Origin: Anaerotruncus sp.
GTDB lineage: Bacteria; Bacillota; Clostridia; Oscillospirales; Ruminococcaceae
DNA: 47,884 bases
Assembly (NCBI GenBank): GCA_021770005.1
Contig: JAETRV010000020.1
Coordinates: 1 to 47,884, forward strand
Direction of reading: 5' to 3'
Position 1 is the first letter of the stretch; every line of letters begins with the position of its first letter. This document shows positions 7,423-17,767 of this stretch, in pieces. The notes under the pieces were generated by a model. That model was not told the DNA's origin. It saw nothing but the letters and a program-made list of their open reading frames with translations, and searched no databases. A program made the translations under genes and the position numbers.

Positions 7423-8619
7423 ATGAACAATGTATTTGTCGTCAACGCAGGCAGCTCCTCGCTCAAGTACCAGCTCATCAATATGGCGGATGAAAGTGTC
7501 CTCGCCTCGGGAAACTGTGAGCGAATCGGGATTGAGGGGGGCATCCTCACCTACAAATGGAATGGTGAAAAAAAGGTGCTCAATGAGGAACTCGCCAACC
7601 ACAAGGCCGCCCTGGATAAGGTAGTTGCCCTGCTGACCAGCGGTGAAACCAAGGTTATTGACAGCATGGATGATATTGTCGCGGTCGGGCATCGCGTTGC
7701 ATTCAGCATGTCCCAGTCAAACGAGATCACCGATGAGGTGCTCGCTGGGATCGAAGGCACCGTCTCCATGTTCCCGCTGCATATCCCGGCAATGGTCACT
7801 GGTATCAAAGCCTGCCGTGAAACCTTTGCGGGCAAAGTACAGGTTGCGGTTTACGATAACTCGTTCCATCTTTCAATGCCGGACAAAGCGTATATGTATG
7901 CGATCCCCTATGAGTATTACGAGAAATACGGTATGCGCCGCTATGGCTATCACGGCACCAGCCACCGGTATGTCACCCTGCGTCTCGCTGAAATCCTCGG
8001 CAAAAAGCCGGAAGAACTCAAAATCGTCTCCTGCCATCTGGGCAACGGCTCCTCAATCACCGCAGTGGATGGGGGAAAATCGGTCGATACCACAATGGGA
8101 TATACCCCGCTCGCCGGCCTGATGATGGGTACCCGCAGCGGCGACGTCGATCCCGCACTCATCAATGCGATTGCCCAGAAGGAAAATCTGAACAATGAGG
8201 AGGTCAATGCGGTACTGAATAAGAAGTCCGGCCTGTTGGGCATCTCGGGCGTTTCAAGCGATGCGCGTGATGTCGTTGGCGCGATGAACGAAGGCAACGA
8301 GCGCGCCGCTCTCGCCTGCCGCATGCTCCACTATCAGATCAAGAAGTACATAGGCGCATACACTGCGGTTATGGGTGGAATTGACGCTGTGATCTTTACC
8401 GGTGGTATGGGTGAAAATTCCGACCTCCTGCGCGAAGAGGTTTGTGATGGGTTGGAGTGCTTCGGTATCAAGCTTGATCCCGCCAAGAACAAAGGGATGC
8501 GCGGTCAGGAAGCACTTCTTTCGGCTGACGGTACCAAAACACAGGTCTGGGTAATCCCGACCAATGAGGAACTGATGATCGCTCGTGATGCATATGCGAT
8601 CTACCAATCTAAACAGTAA
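7423..8619 (+). CDS. ackA: Acetate kinase
   Basis: Acetate kinase converts acetyl phosphate plus ADP to acetate and ATP in the cytoplasm. The protein is 398 residues, the usual length. It opens with the phosphate-binding VNAGSSSLKYQL, carries MRRYGYHGTSHRYV and CHLGNGSSITAV in the middle, and IFTGGMGENS near the C-terminus, all family signatures. AAGGAGAG lies seven bases before the ATG at 7423, which is preferred over an in-frame start at 7402. No pta gene is adjacent. Acetyl phosphate could come from the PduL encoded in the ethanolamine operon, or from a Pta outside this window. A strong terminator follows. Confidence 0.97.
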   Translation: MNNVFVVNAGSSSLKYQLINMADESVLASGNCERIGIEGGILTYKWNGEKKVLNEELANHKAALDKVVALLTSGETKVIDSMDDIVAVGHRVAFSMSQSNEITDEVLAGIEGTVSMFPLHIPAMVTGIKACRETFAGKVQVAVYDNSFHLSMPDKAYMYAIPYEYYEKYGMRRYGYHGTSHRYVTLRLAEILGKKPEELKIVSCHLGNGSSITAVDGGKSVDTTMGYTPLAGLMMGTRSGDVDPALINAIAQKENLNNEEVNAVLNKKSGLLGISGVSSDARDVVGAMNEGNERAALACRMLHYQIKKYIGAYTAVMGGIDAVIFTGGMGENSDLLREEVCDGLECFGIKLDPAKNKGMRGQEALLSADGTKTQVWVIPTNEELMIARDAYAIYQSKQ

Positions 8620-8627
8620 ATCATACC

Positions 8628-8665
8628 AAACAGGCGCTCTGCATTGCAGAGCGCCTGTTTGTTTT
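8628..8665. terminator. Bidirectional terminator between ackA and recG
   Basis: A perfect 16-bp stem (8628-8643 with 8645-8660) is followed by GTTTTC on the plus strand. The AAAC-rich left flank also gives a GTTT end on the minus strand, so it can serve both converging genes. Confidence 0.85.
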
Positions 8666-8685
8666 CGAGGGTCATTCCCTTTCCC

Positions 8686-10731
8686 TCAATTTGGACGTTC
8701 TCCGACCACCTCCATCAACCGCTCCACCGCGGCGCGCAAGGCCGCATGCTGCGGCTGAGACAGATCGGGATCGGAGGTAAGCACCTGTTCCGCCGCCTGC
8801 TTTGCCTCAATGACCGTGTCTGTATCGGTGCTCAAGTCGGCAATCCGCAGGGATGGCAGCCCATGCTGCTGCTGCCCCAAAAAGTTTCCCGGACCTCGGG
8901 TTTGTAGATCGTACTCAGCGATCTGGAATCCGTCGTTCGAGCGGCACATCATCTGAAGACGCTCCAGCGTGTCCAAACTGCGGCTATCCGAAAGCAAAAT
9001 GCAATGGGATTGCTCGCTTCCCCGTCCAACCCGTCCGCGAAGCTGATGAAGCTGGCTCAGCCCAAACCGCTCGGCATTTTCGATCATCATAATCACCGCA
9101 TTTGGCACATCCACGCCGACTTCGACCACTGTGGTCGAAACCAACAGCTGGATCTTCCCGCTGCTGAAATCCGACATCACCCGCTCCTTGTCCACAGCTT
9201 TCATCTTCCCATGCAGCAGTCCGACTGTATATCCGGCAAACGCTCCGTTTGCCAGCTCTTCCACGTATCCTACCGCCGCTCGCAGTCCGGTATTTTCCTT
9301 TTCCGCATCCTCCTCGACCAACGGGCAGACAATGTATGCCTGCAATCCTCTGTCCAGATGCTGGCGGATAAACCCAAATGCCCGTTCCCGCTTGCCGGAA
9401 CTGATCTTGTAGGTTTTAACCGGCTGACGGTTGGGGGGCAGCTCGTCGATGATCGAAACATCCAATTCCCCATAGACCATCAATGCGAGGGTGCGTGGAA
9501 TCGGAGTCGCCGACATGACCAACGTATGGACATGTGCCCCCTTTTGTTGGAGTGCGGTACGCTGTGCCACCCCAAAACGATGCTGCTCGTCTGTGATGAC
9601 CAGGGCAAGGTTTTGGAATGCAACTCCGTCAGAGATCAGCGCATGGGTCCCGATACAAAAATGAATCTCCCCTGATGCAAGCTGTTCCCGCAGCTTGCGT
9701 TTCTGGGCAGCGGTTAGCGAACCGGTTAACAACCCGACCCGCATCCCCAGCCGAGAGCAGAGCGGTTCCAGACTACTGTAGTGCTGATGTGCAAGCAGCT
9801 CGGTCGGCGCCATCATTGCAGACTGCATCCCCGAAAGAAATGCAAAATATGCCCCTGCTACCGCTACCATCGTCTTGCCGGAACCAACATCCCCCTGTAC
9901 CAGACGATTTGCAGGCGTCGAACGCTGCATATCGCTGGTCAGGTCATCGATTGCCCTTTGTTGTGCGTCTGTCAGGGTAAATGGCAGGGCATCATAGAAC
10001 GCCTGCATAGAATGGGGCTGCATTGGCGCCGCGCTGCATTGACGGATGCGTGTCCGCAGCAACCCTACTCCGACCGCCAATGTGAAGAGCTCTTCAAAAA
10101 TCAAACGGCGTTTTGCACGCTCAAGCATTTCTGCGTCCTTTGGACGGTGGATCATTTCCACAGCCCGCGCGATCCCGTCCAGATGGAACGACTCCAAAAT
10201 CTGCGGCGGAATGCATTCCGGCAGTTCCGGTGTAAGCGCAAGTGCCTGTGCGACCAGTCCAGACAGCACTCGGTTGCTGATCCCGCTGGTCAGTGGATAG
10301 ACCGCGGAGAATGGAGTACTGGTATCCGCAGGATAAATCTGCGGGGCACTCATCGTCCGATTGTGCAGCGCTCCACCCACTCTTCCATAAAATAAATAGG
10401 GTTTACCATATGACAATGTATTCAGAACAAACTGATTATTGAAAAAGGTCAGTTCGAGGGAGCCGCTATCATCCTCCACAACTGCTTTATACATCCGCAG
10501 CCCGCCGCGTATCCGGGTCTCGCTGCCCTTCTTGACCACCACCGCCCGCACTGCACACGGCTCATCAAACGGCGCAGAGGCAATTTCACAAGGTGCGGAC
10601 AGGTCTACATAGCTCCGTGGGTAGTGTAGCAACAGCTCTTCTACCGTATGGATGCCGAGACGCTCCAACGCCTGTGCCCGTTGTTCCCCGATTCCTCGCA
10701 ATGTTCGGATGTCCCGCTGTCCTGCTCCCAT
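8686..10731 (-). CDS. recG: ATP-dependent DNA helicase RecG
   Basis: RecG remodels stalled replication forks and Holliday junctions. The 681-residue length is normal. The N-terminal wedge domain begins with a helix-hairpin-helix-like LRGIGEQRAQALERLGI, followed by an OB fold (about residues 55-150). The helicase core has Walker A GDVGSGKT (280-287), DEQH box (381-384), MSATPIPRT (from 406), and the C-terminal motifs QLHQLRGRVGRG typical of RecG. GGAGGG sits six bases before the ATG. The terminator 26 bases past the stop is shared with ackA. Confidence 0.97.
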   Translation of the reverse strand: MGAGQRDIRTLRGIGEQRAQALERLGIHTVEELLLHYPRSYVDLSAPCEIASAPFDEPCAVRAVVVKKGSETRIRGGLRMYKAVVEDDSGSLELTFFNNQFVLNTLSYGKPYLFYGRVGGALHNRTMSAPQIYPADTSTPFSAVYPLTSGISNRVLSGLVAQALALTPELPECIPPQILESFHLDGIARAVEMIHRPKDAEMLERAKRRLIFEELFTLAVGVGLLRTRIRQCSAAPMQPHSMQAFYDALPFTLTDAQQRAIDDLTSDMQRSTPANRLVQGDVGSGKTMVAVAGAYFAFLSGMQSAMMAPTELLAHQHYSSLEPLCSRLGMRVGLLTGSLTAAQKRKLREQLASGEIHFCIGTHALISDGVAFQNLALVITDEQHRFGVAQRTALQQKGAHVHTLVMSATPIPRTLALMVYGELDVSIIDELPPNRQPVKTYKISSGKRERAFGFIRQHLDRGLQAYIVCPLVEEDAEKENTGLRAAVGYVEELANGAFAGYTVGLLHGKMKAVDKERVMSDFSSGKIQLLVSTTVVEVGVDVPNAVIMMIENAERFGLSQLHQLRGRVGRGSEQSHCILLSDSRSLDTLERLQMMCRSNDGFQIAEYDLQTRGPGNFLGQQQHGLPSLRIADLSTDTDTVIEAKQAAEQVLTSDPDLSQPQHAALRAAVERLMEVVGERPN

Positions 10732-10837
10732 CTTTGGCCCTCCTGTAAAGAATGTACGTTCCCATTTTATCGCAGAAAAGCCAGTTTGTCACGCGAATTT
10801 TCAAAAAAACCGGGACGATCTTCTCCCAATATTTCCT

Positions 10838-12028
10838 CTACCCCATATAAGCTGCGAGAAGATAGTCCGCGAAATAAGGACGAGGTGCGTAGGAACTTTG
10901 GCAGTCACTGGTAAACACAACAACCATATTCATCTCCGGAATCACATAGATGAACTGTCCCGCATGGCCAAAGGCATAATAGGCGGTATAGCGGCCTTGC
11001 CCATGCGGGGGCTGATAGGTTCCATATCCGCCCACATCAAAGGAACGCATCCACCACTGGTATCCATAAGAGCCTGTGCCATCTCCCGCTCCATTGTTTT
11101 TTGCGGTCGTGGATTCCTCTACCCAACTGGCTGGTACAAGCTGTTCCCCTTTCCAGACGCCTTCATCCAAAAAGAGTTGTCCAAATTTTGCCGCATCCCG
11201 CGCAGAGATGAACAGTCCATTTCCGCCGTCGGCAATTCCCTGACCATCGGTGCGCCAGTGTGCAAGTTCGCTGATTCCCATTGGATCGAACAGTTTTTCA
11301 CGGCAGTATTCTTCCTGCGACATTCCGGTCGCCGCCTGCAATACCGCCGAAAGAAGATGGGTATTGCCCGTACTGTAATTAAAAACCGTTCCCGGCTCAT
11401 AAAGCAGATTTCGTCCTAAAATATAGTCCACCCAGTTTTCTGCTGTCCGGAATTCGCCCCAGTTGCTGTAGCCCCCGCCCCACTCATACCACTCCAGTCC
11501 AGAGGTATGAGTCAGCAGGTGGTGCAGCGTGAGCCCATGCTTTCTGCTGTCCTCCTGTTCCAGTATCTGGGGCAGATATTGGGAAACCGGGTCCTCCACA
11601 CTCCCGATATACCCCTCGTCGATGGCAATACCGATCAAGGCACTGGTAACAGATTTGGAGGCAGAATATATCTCAAACAGGCTTTCTTTGTCGTAGCCCT
11701 CTTCATAATATTCATCTATGATAACCCCATCCTTCACCGTCACAACCGAGTGAATACCCGAACCGGGAAGCGCCGCGTGAAGGTCCTCCAAAACGTCCGG
11801 ATCCATCGCATGGTTCTCCGGTGAATCGCACTGCCAACTGTTGTCGGGTTCCGGCTCTGGTTCTGGCTCGGGGACCGGTTCGGGTTCACTGGAAATCGAA
11901 GATACCACAGAAGAAGATGTCTGCGAAACAGAGGATGTCTGTGGAGCACTGGAAGAAACCGCATTGTTTTGGGAGCACGCTGACAGCAGAAGCCCTCCTA
12001 CCAGTAAAAGTATCACGTATTTTTTCAT
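10838..12028 (-). CDS. Lipoprotein serine hydrolase (beta-lactamase/class C family)
   Basis: This 396-residue exported hydrolase starts with a lipoprotein signal, MKKYVILLLVGGLLLSAC (lipobox Cys18), then a Ser/Thr-rich stretch and a Pro-Glu repeat linker (about residues 48-62). The hydrolase domain has the S12 catalytic motif Ser122-x-x-Lys125 (SASK) and a Tyr-containing FNYSTGN. The family includes class C beta-lactamases, DD-peptidases and esterases. The natural substrate here is unknown, and beta-lactam hydrolysis should not be assumed. The start at 12028 is chosen over one at 12130 because GGAAGGAAA precedes it and the signal peptide begins there. A MerR-type promoter lies about 125 bases upstream. 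Confidence 0.9.
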   Translation of the reverse strand: MKKYVILLLVGGLLLSACSQNNAVSSSAPQTSSVSQTSSSVVSSISSEPEPVPEPEPEPEPDNSWQCDSPENHAMDPDVLEDLHAALPGSGIHSVVTVKDGVIIDEYYEEGYDKESLFEIYSASKSVTSALIGIAIDEGYIGSVEDPVSQYLPQILEQEDSRKHGLTLHHLLTHTSGLEWYEWGGGYSNWGEFRTAENWVDYILGRNLLYEPGTVFNYSTGNTHLLSAVLQAATGMSQEEYCREKLFDPMGISELAHWRTDGQGIADGGNGLFISARDAAKFGQLFLDEGVWKGEQLVPASWVEESTTAKNNGAGDGTGSYGYQWWMRSFDVGGYGTYQPPHGQGRYTAYYAFGHAGQFIYVIPEMNMVVVFTSDCQSSYAPRPYFADYLLAAYMG

Positions 12029-12151
12029 AAAATCATTTCCTTCCTTTCTGATCGTTGCCCTTTGTTTTCCAAGTCCATAACCTTTCCATCTCCGAAATGG
12101 TGGGCAAGGGTTTAACTGTCTCCTTTGCAATCAGAATTGGACCCGCTATTA

Positions 12152-12182
12152 AGCATACAGTTTGGAGTAAACTCCAAGTCAA
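12152..12182 (-). promoter_or_regulatory. MerR-type promoter/operator upstream of the serine hydrolase
   Basis: On the minus strand TTGACT (12177-12182) and TATGCT (12152-12157) are 19 bases apart, an overlong spacer that RNA polymerase uses poorly unaided. A perfect 16-base dyad (TTGGAGTAAACTCCAA on the plus strand, 12162-12177) fills the spacer. This combination is the hallmark of promoters activated by MerR-family regulators. No merR-like gene is present in the window. Confidence 0.8.
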
Positions 12183-12259
12183 GAAGGAATTGTAAAAAAA
12201 TTTCTAACAAATTGAAAACAACCTGCAAATAATATAAAAAGCCACACAGTTTTTCTAAA

Positions 12260-12310
12260 AATAAAAAAACAATCGTACAACATCTTACAAAATAGACATT
12301 GTACGATTGT
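12260..12310 (-). terminator. Rho-independent terminator of tRNA-Ala
   Basis: On the minus strand a perfect 12-bp stem (12299-12310 with 12269-12280) and an 18-base loop are followed by seven T and a further T-rich run. It starts five bases after the encoded CCA of the tRNA. Confidence 0.85.
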
Positions 12311-12315
12311 TCCAT

Positions 12316-12391
<76 letters not shown>

Positions 12392-12426
12392 ATCGTATTT
12401 TATCAAATGAGTGAACCGACCTTTGT

Positions 12427-12455
12427 ATAATACCATAAGCGCCGTTTTATGTCAA
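12427..12455 (-). promoter_or_regulatory. Promoter for tRNA-Ala
   Basis: On the minus strand TTGACA (12450-12455) and TATTAT (12427-12432) are 17 bases apart and about 35 bases before the first base of the tRNA. Confidence 0.8.
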
Positions 12456-12512
12456 TAGAATTTTAAAAAAATTGTAAAGGAAAACCGTATATCTGTTGAG
12501 AAACGGGGAAAC

Positions 12513-12536
12513 GCCGGGAGTTTGAGCGCTCCCGGC
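12513..12536 (-). terminator. Hairpin after tgt
   Basis: An 8-bp GC stem (GCCGGGAG/CTCCCGGC) with an 8-base loop begins 24 bases past the tgt stop. The following GTTTCCCCGTTT is only moderately T-rich, so termination may be partial. Confidence 0.5.
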
Positions 12537-12559
12537 TTTCTTTGCCATCGGGGTATGCT

Positions 12560-13838
<1,279 letters not shown>

Positions 13839-13884
13839 TGGCTGTGCAGATTTTTTCCAGATACTGCGACTGACCGGCCGGCGT

Positions 13885-14316
13885 TCACATGAGATATCCG
13901 CGCAGTTCCTCAATCCCTTCTCCGGTCACGCTACTAATATGGACAATCGGATTCACTCCCGCAAGTTTCAGAAATATTTCTGCCCGTTCCACCTCTGCCG
14001 GACTCCCGCTCTGGTCTATTTTTGTAATGACACCCACCATCGGTTTTTGGAACATCGCCTGTATTCCTGGGGCAAAACGGCATTCCGAGTCTGTACAGTC
14101 CTGAAGGAGCAGGATCAAATCCGCCTCCACCCCGCTGACCACTAGAGCGCGATAAAACGCCCTATTCTCAACATATTCCCCCGGCGTATCAATCGCTGTG
14201 CCCCCTACCAGCTCGATCGACTGCGTTTTTTTATATCGCAGTTCCTCACCAAATAGCCGCTGACACAAGGTCGTTTTTCCGCAGCCGATCCGGCCGACCA
14301 CCATGATCTTTTTCAT
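13885..14316 (-). CDS. eutP: EutP/PduV-family microcompartment GTPase-like protein
   Basis: This 143-residue P-loop protein has GRIGCGKTTL (Walker A at residues 8-15), DTPGEY as switch II, and TKID as the guanine-specificity motif. EutP/PduV proteins associate with ethanolamine and propanediol microcompartments. Roles in positioning or as an acetate kinase have been proposed for relatives. It is the last gene of the operon, 11 bases after eutS. The start has GAGGCGG just upstream. No clear intrinsic terminator follows before the tgt promoter, only a short CCGGCCGG palindrome. Confidence 0.92.
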   Translation of the reverse strand: MKKIMVVGRIGCGKTTLCQRLFGEELRYKKTQSIELVGGTAIDTPGEYVENRAFYRALVVSGVEADLILLLQDCTDSECRFAPGIQAMFQKPMVGVITKIDQSGSPAEVERAEIFLKLAGVNPIVHISSVTGEGIEELRGYLM

Positions 14317-14326
14317 ACGGTCCGCC

Positions 14327-14674
14327 TCATGACTGCGTGATTTCGGTGGTTGTAAACTGGAGCGTTTTGGTCAGGACCTGCACCACCTCGCTCAGCGCGG
14401 CATGGACGCTGGCTACATCCCCGCAGACTACCAAAGACCCGCTAAACCGGTCGACAAACACAATCTCCACCTCCGCCGCCTTGGTGGCTACATCCGCTCC
14501 AATAATTGCGGCTTCGCTCGGGGTGATGGTCAGGATGCCCAAAGCGCCCCGCTTCTGGCAGACTACCCCAAGCTTGGCGTACAGGTCTGGATTGGGGTTA
14601 GCAATCAGATGCGCCATTGTGACCTGTTTTCCGGGAACATATTCCTGCACCATGCGCTGCTTTTCTTCCGGCAC
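14327..14674 (-). CDS. eutS: Microcompartment shell protein EutS (PduU type)
   Basis: This is a 115-residue, circularly permuted BMC-domain shell protein. The N-terminal [21 protein letters not shown] is the strongly conserved EutS/PduU beta-barrel and hexamer-forming start. The BMC fold then follows ([26 protein letters not shown]). EutS hexamers form shell facets and can be bent at edges. It is placed between pduT and eutP with short gaps. Confidence 0.95.
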   Translation of the reverse strand: MPEEKQRMVQEYVPGKQVTMAHLIANPNPDLYAKLGVVCQKRGALGILTITPSEAAIIGADVATKAAEVEIVFVDRFSGSLVVCGDVASVHAALSEVVQVLTKTLQFTTTEITQS

Positions 14675-14686
14675 CGTAATCCCCCC

Positions 14687-15232
14687 TCAATAGAGCGACT
14701 GGAACAGTTCCGGACGTGGGCTGGGAATCACTACACAGTTCATCAGCATCCCACTGTCCAGAACGGTTTCCTCTCCGCAGCGTACAGCTTCCCGTACGGC
14801 GGCCACTTCGCCGGTGAGCACCACAAAGGATTTCCCACCGATCCCCAGCCCCAGACGCAGGTCAATCAGGTCCACATCCGCCGCTTTTACCGCCGCGTCT
14901 GCTGCATGAACCGCTGCGGTAACGCTGAAAAACTCCAATATCCCGACCGCGTTGACCTCGTCCGGTTCGGTGGCCTGGTTGATGGCCTGGATCACCTGGG
15001 GGTGAACCCGGGGAATCACGACCGAATCGACCACACAGGCCCCTCCAACCGCTTGTCCAGATTCTATCGCGGCCTGCACTGCGGCCACATCGCCAGACAG
15101 CATCACGTGGTATTTCCCCGGGCAGGCTGTTCTGGCAAACACCAAATTCACTTCTGCCGCTTTCAGCATGGCGTCAGCGGCCTGAATTCCCTGTGCAATG
15201 CTGTTCAGCTCTAAAAACCCTATCGTTTCCAT
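14687..15232 (-). CDS. pduT: Tandem-BMC shell protein PduT
   Basis: This is a trimeric shell protein of 181 residues with two BMC domains (about 1-88 and 92-180). Domain one has the pore loop RTACPGKYH with Cys37, in the position where PduT trimers are known to hold a [4Fe-4S] cluster at the three-fold axis. Domain two has the canonical GIGGK loop. A redox-active pore pairs logically with the Fe-S flavoprotein PduS, whose gene lies six bases upstream. In ethanolamine loci of Clostridia pduS and pduT are commonly found together, unlike the enterobacterial eut operon. Confidence 0.92.
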   Translation of the reverse strand: METIGFLELNSIAQGIQAADAMLKAAEVNLVFARTACPGKYHVMLSGDVAAVQAAIESGQAVGGACVVDSVVIPRVHPQVIQAINQATEPDEVNAVGILEFFSVTAAVHAADAAVKAADVDLIDLRLGLGIGGKSFVVLTGEVAAVREAVRCGEETVLDSGMLMNCVVIPSPRPELFQSLY

Positions 15233-15238
15233 CCGGTC

Positions 15239-16618
15239 TTATCCCTCCTTCCGGATCACAATGGCATTTCCGACCGACACAATCACACCCTCTATACTGG
15301 CATGTAGATTGGCGCTCAGCGCCCCTTCCGGAGCAGCGGCAATCAACTGCCCGGCTGAGACCCGCTCTCCTTCCTTTACCACCGCAACTGGTGGTGCGCC
15401 AATATGCTGCTGTAACGGCAATGTCACCTGAGCGGGCGTCCCCTCTTCCAGACCGGAAGTCCCACAGCGGTCATAATATTCCAGTACACCCACCCGGGCG
15501 GCAACCCGCTTGGTAGGCGCTTTCCGTCCTTCCCGCCATGGGGAGGGTTCCCTCTGCCCCTCTCCTTTGTTCCAACGCACTTTTTCTTTGGCCAACTCCT
15601 GTTTGAGCATCGCGTTGACCCTCCGTGGCTGTAATTGCATCGGGCAGGCGAACGTCTCGCAGATGCCGCATTCGCAACAGAGTGCCGCACTTTTTAGGAT
15701 ACGGCTGTCCACCGCATTTCCTTCCAGCGCCAAGGTTGCCATCTGACGCATAATCCGGTGTGGCTCCAACGGATGCCCCAGCAGATGCCGGGGACATAAA
15801 TCCGTACACCGGCGGCACTGGATACAGGCAGATCTGGCACGCTGATACATATGCAGCAGGGTAATCTGTTCTTTTCGGGCCAGGAGGCTGTCGGGCGGCA
15901 GGATCAAGATGCCTGAGGTGGTCTTGATGACTGGGGACTCCAATGCCAGCTCCCGTGTGAGACGCCTACCCATCATCGGTCCCCCCGCAATGGCGATCCA
16001 GTCCCCCTCCGGGATGCCTCCCGCCAGTTCCAGACATTGCGCAAAAGAGGTTCCCAGCGGTACACAAACCACTGTTGGTTTCTTCACCATGCCCGAGACT
16101 GTAAGATATTTATGGGTTACGGGTTTCCCCTCCAAGGCCAGAGACACATTGTACATGGTCCCGACATTGGAAACCACGCACCCCACATCCAGAGGGATTC
16201 CCGCCGGAGGGATGACCTGCTGTGTCACCTCGGCAACGATCACCTGCTCATCCCCCGCGGGATAGAAGCTTCTCATTTTGTGAATAGAAACCGGTGCATC
16301 CTGCTCCCGAATCGCCCGCTCCAAAGCGGCGGTTTCCTCCTGATAGCTGCCTTTCAGGGCGATCGTACATTTTTGCGCCCCAACCGCCTGTTTGACCGCT
16401 GTGGCGGCAGATACGATCTGTGCGGCGTGATGGATCATCAGATACCGGTCGGTACGCAGGAGAGGTTCACACTCTGCACCGTTTAAGATCAAATGATGAA
16501 TCTCCCCTTTTAGTTTGGCGTGGGTAGGAAATCCCGCACCGCCGCAGCCCACGACCCCCGCGCGTTGGATGGCAGCGATGACATCCAATCCCTTTTTTTC
16601 ATCTGCTGGCGTGTTCAC
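15239..16618 (-). CDS. pduS: PduS-like Fe-S flavoprotein (RnfC family, cobalamin reductase)
   Basis: This is a redox protein of 459 residues, probably reducing cob(III)alamin or moving electrons across the shell. The N-terminal FMN/NADH-binding domain starts VVGCGGAGFPTHAKL. Two 4Fe-4S motifs follow, CIQCRRCTDLCP and CCECGICETFACP. The C-terminal part is a barrel-sandwich domain (VAVVKEGERVSAGQLIA). I choose the GTG at 16618, six bases after GGAGGT, because it fits the PduS start. An in-frame upstream start at 16762 would overlap most of eutN. The GTG lies inside the end of eutN, so the two are probably translationally coupled. Confidence 0.92.
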   Translation of the reverse strand: MNTPADEKKGLDVIAAIQRAGVVGCGGAGFPTHAKLKGEIHHLILNGAECEPLLRTDRYLMIHHAAQIVSAATAVKQAVGAQKCTIALKGSYQEETAALERAIREQDAPVSIHKMRSFYPAGDEQVIVAEVTQQVIPPAGIPLDVGCVVSNVGTMYNVSLALEGKPVTHKYLTVSGMVKKPTVVCVPLGTSFAQCLELAGGIPEGDWIAIAGGPMMGRRLTRELALESPVIKTTSGILILPPDSLLARKEQITLLHMYQRARSACIQCRRCTDLCPRHLLGHPLEPHRIMRQMATLALEGNAVDSRILKSAALCCECGICETFACPMQLQPRRVNAMLKQELAKEKVRWNKGEGQREPSPWREGRKAPTKRVAARVGVLEYYDRCGTSGLEEGTPAQVTLPLQQHIGAPPVAVVKEGERVSAGQLIAAAPEGALSANLHASIEGVIVSVGNAIVIRKEG

Positions 16619-16880
16619 GATCCACCTCCAAACTGTCGATGATGCCGACAATCGCGCTGTCCACCATCCGCTCGTCTCCGCCGGACGCCCGACGGGCGGT
16701 GCTCCCGCTAACCACCAACACCCGCTCCCCGATCCCTGCGCCGACCAGATCAGCCGCCACATATTCCGAAACGGTTTTGCGTCCGCCGCGTTCCTCGCGT
16801 ACCACCATCAGCTTTAATCCGCTTAGGCTGTTTTCCTTTTTGGTGGCCCAAACATGGCCGACCACTGTGCAGATTGTCAT
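16599..16880 (-). CDS. eutN: Microcompartment vertex protein EutN
   Basis: This is a 93-residue BMC-P (CcmL/EutN) pentamer that caps shell vertices. It begins MTICTVVGHVWATKKENSLSG, with the conserved GxVxATxKxxxLxG pattern. The C-terminal half contains AADLVGAGIGERVLVVSGSTAR and the acidic SAIVGIIDSLEV. Its 3' end overlaps the pduS start by 20 bases. pduL is 14 bases upstream. Confidence 0.95.
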   Translation of the reverse strand: MTICTVVGHVWATKKENSLSGLKLMVVREERGGRKTVSEYVAADLVGAGIGERVLVVSGSTARRASGGDERMVDSAIVGIIDSLEVDREHASR

Positions 16881-16894
16881 TGTTTACACATCCC

Positions 16895-17767
16895 TCATTC
16901 GCGCTCGATACAGATTCTGGCTTGACGAAACACATCTATTGCCGAAGGGGTCAAGATGGTCCTCTTGCTTAGCATTAGTGATCCGCTGCATTGCTTCACC
17001 AAACAGCGCGCCGTCTGTTCGGTCACCAAATTGGGAATCTCCACCGGCGCTTTTTTGGTTTCTGGCGCCTGTCCCCCAGGACACGCACAAACCGGGGTGT
17101 CCCGCTCCCCTGAAAGGATCACCGCCCGGGTCTGGCTGTCCAGCGCGCAGGCGTTGGCCTCATCTAGATCAATATGGAGTGCAGGCGTAAAGGACTCCTT
17201 TACCCGCACCTCGATCCCTTCAAACGTCAGGGGGCGGCTGCTCTCCATCCGGACACTCACAAGCTGCCCGTCGTATAGGCCCCGGCGCGCAGCCTCATCC
17301 GGCGGCAGATGGATATGCGCTTTGGCGACAATCGCGCTCCCGTTTGCCTGTAACATCCCATTCGGGCCGATCAAATAGACGTTCGCCGCGCCGGACAGAT
17401 CCCCCGACAGACGCACCGGGGCCTGTATTCCCAGTGTCCGGCAGTCCGAACGGGACAATTCCACCTGAACAGCCGATCGTTCAGGCCCCAGCACCGCCAC
17501 ATTGGATAGTTCCCCTTTGGGGGTGACCACCCGGACACGCTGTTCACTCAAAAATTCGCCCTTCTGGGACAGGTCTTTTCGCTTTGTCAGCGACGCCCCT
17601 CTGCCAAAGAGGGCTTCCACCGCCTCGCGGGTCAGATGGACGTGGCGCGCTGACGCTTCCGCCAGTATTTCACTTGGGGCCGCGCATTTCTGCTGTTGGC
17701 CCTCTTGTTTTTGGAGACAGAGGGTCACCACCTCGGCAACGAGATTCTGTACCTCCTGCTGTGTCAT
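16895..17767 (-). CDS. pduL: PduL-type phosphotransacylase with extra C-terminal segment
   Basis: PduL interconverts acetyl-CoA and acetyl phosphate inside the microcompartment. This one is 290 residues, against about 210 for Salmonella PduL. Residues 1-20 (TQQEVQNLVAEVVTLCLQK) form an amphipathic helix like known encapsulation peptides. Two PduL domains follow with the metal-binding RHVHLT and AHIHLPPDEA. The additional C-terminal part has a CACPGG linker, then LVTEQTARCLVKQ...LTPSAIDVFRQARICI, which resembles the N-terminus of EutT encoded next door. GAAGGAGGG precedes the ATG at 17767, which overlaps the eutT stop as ATGA, showing coupling. Confidence 0.92.
   Translation of the reverse strand: MTQQEVQNLVAEVVTLCLQKQEGQQQKCAAPSEILAEASARHVHLTREAVEALFGRGASLTKRKDLSQKGEFLSEQRVRVVTPKGELSNVAVLGPERSAVQVELSRSDCRTLGIQAPVRLSGDLSGAANVYLIGPNGMLQANGSAIVAKAHIHLPPDEAARRGLYDGQLVSVRMESSRPLTFEGIEVRVKESFTPALHIDLDEANACALDSQTRAVILSGERDTPVCACPGGQAPETKKAPVEIPNLVTEQTARCLVKQCSGSLMLSKRTILTPSAIDVFRQARICIERE

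Noticed and set aside
10838-12028. True class C beta-lactamase
   Set aside because: The SxxK motif is present, but the lipoprotein anchor, Pro-Glu linker and general sequence fit the wide S12 esterase/peptidase group equally well, so resistance cannot be claimed.
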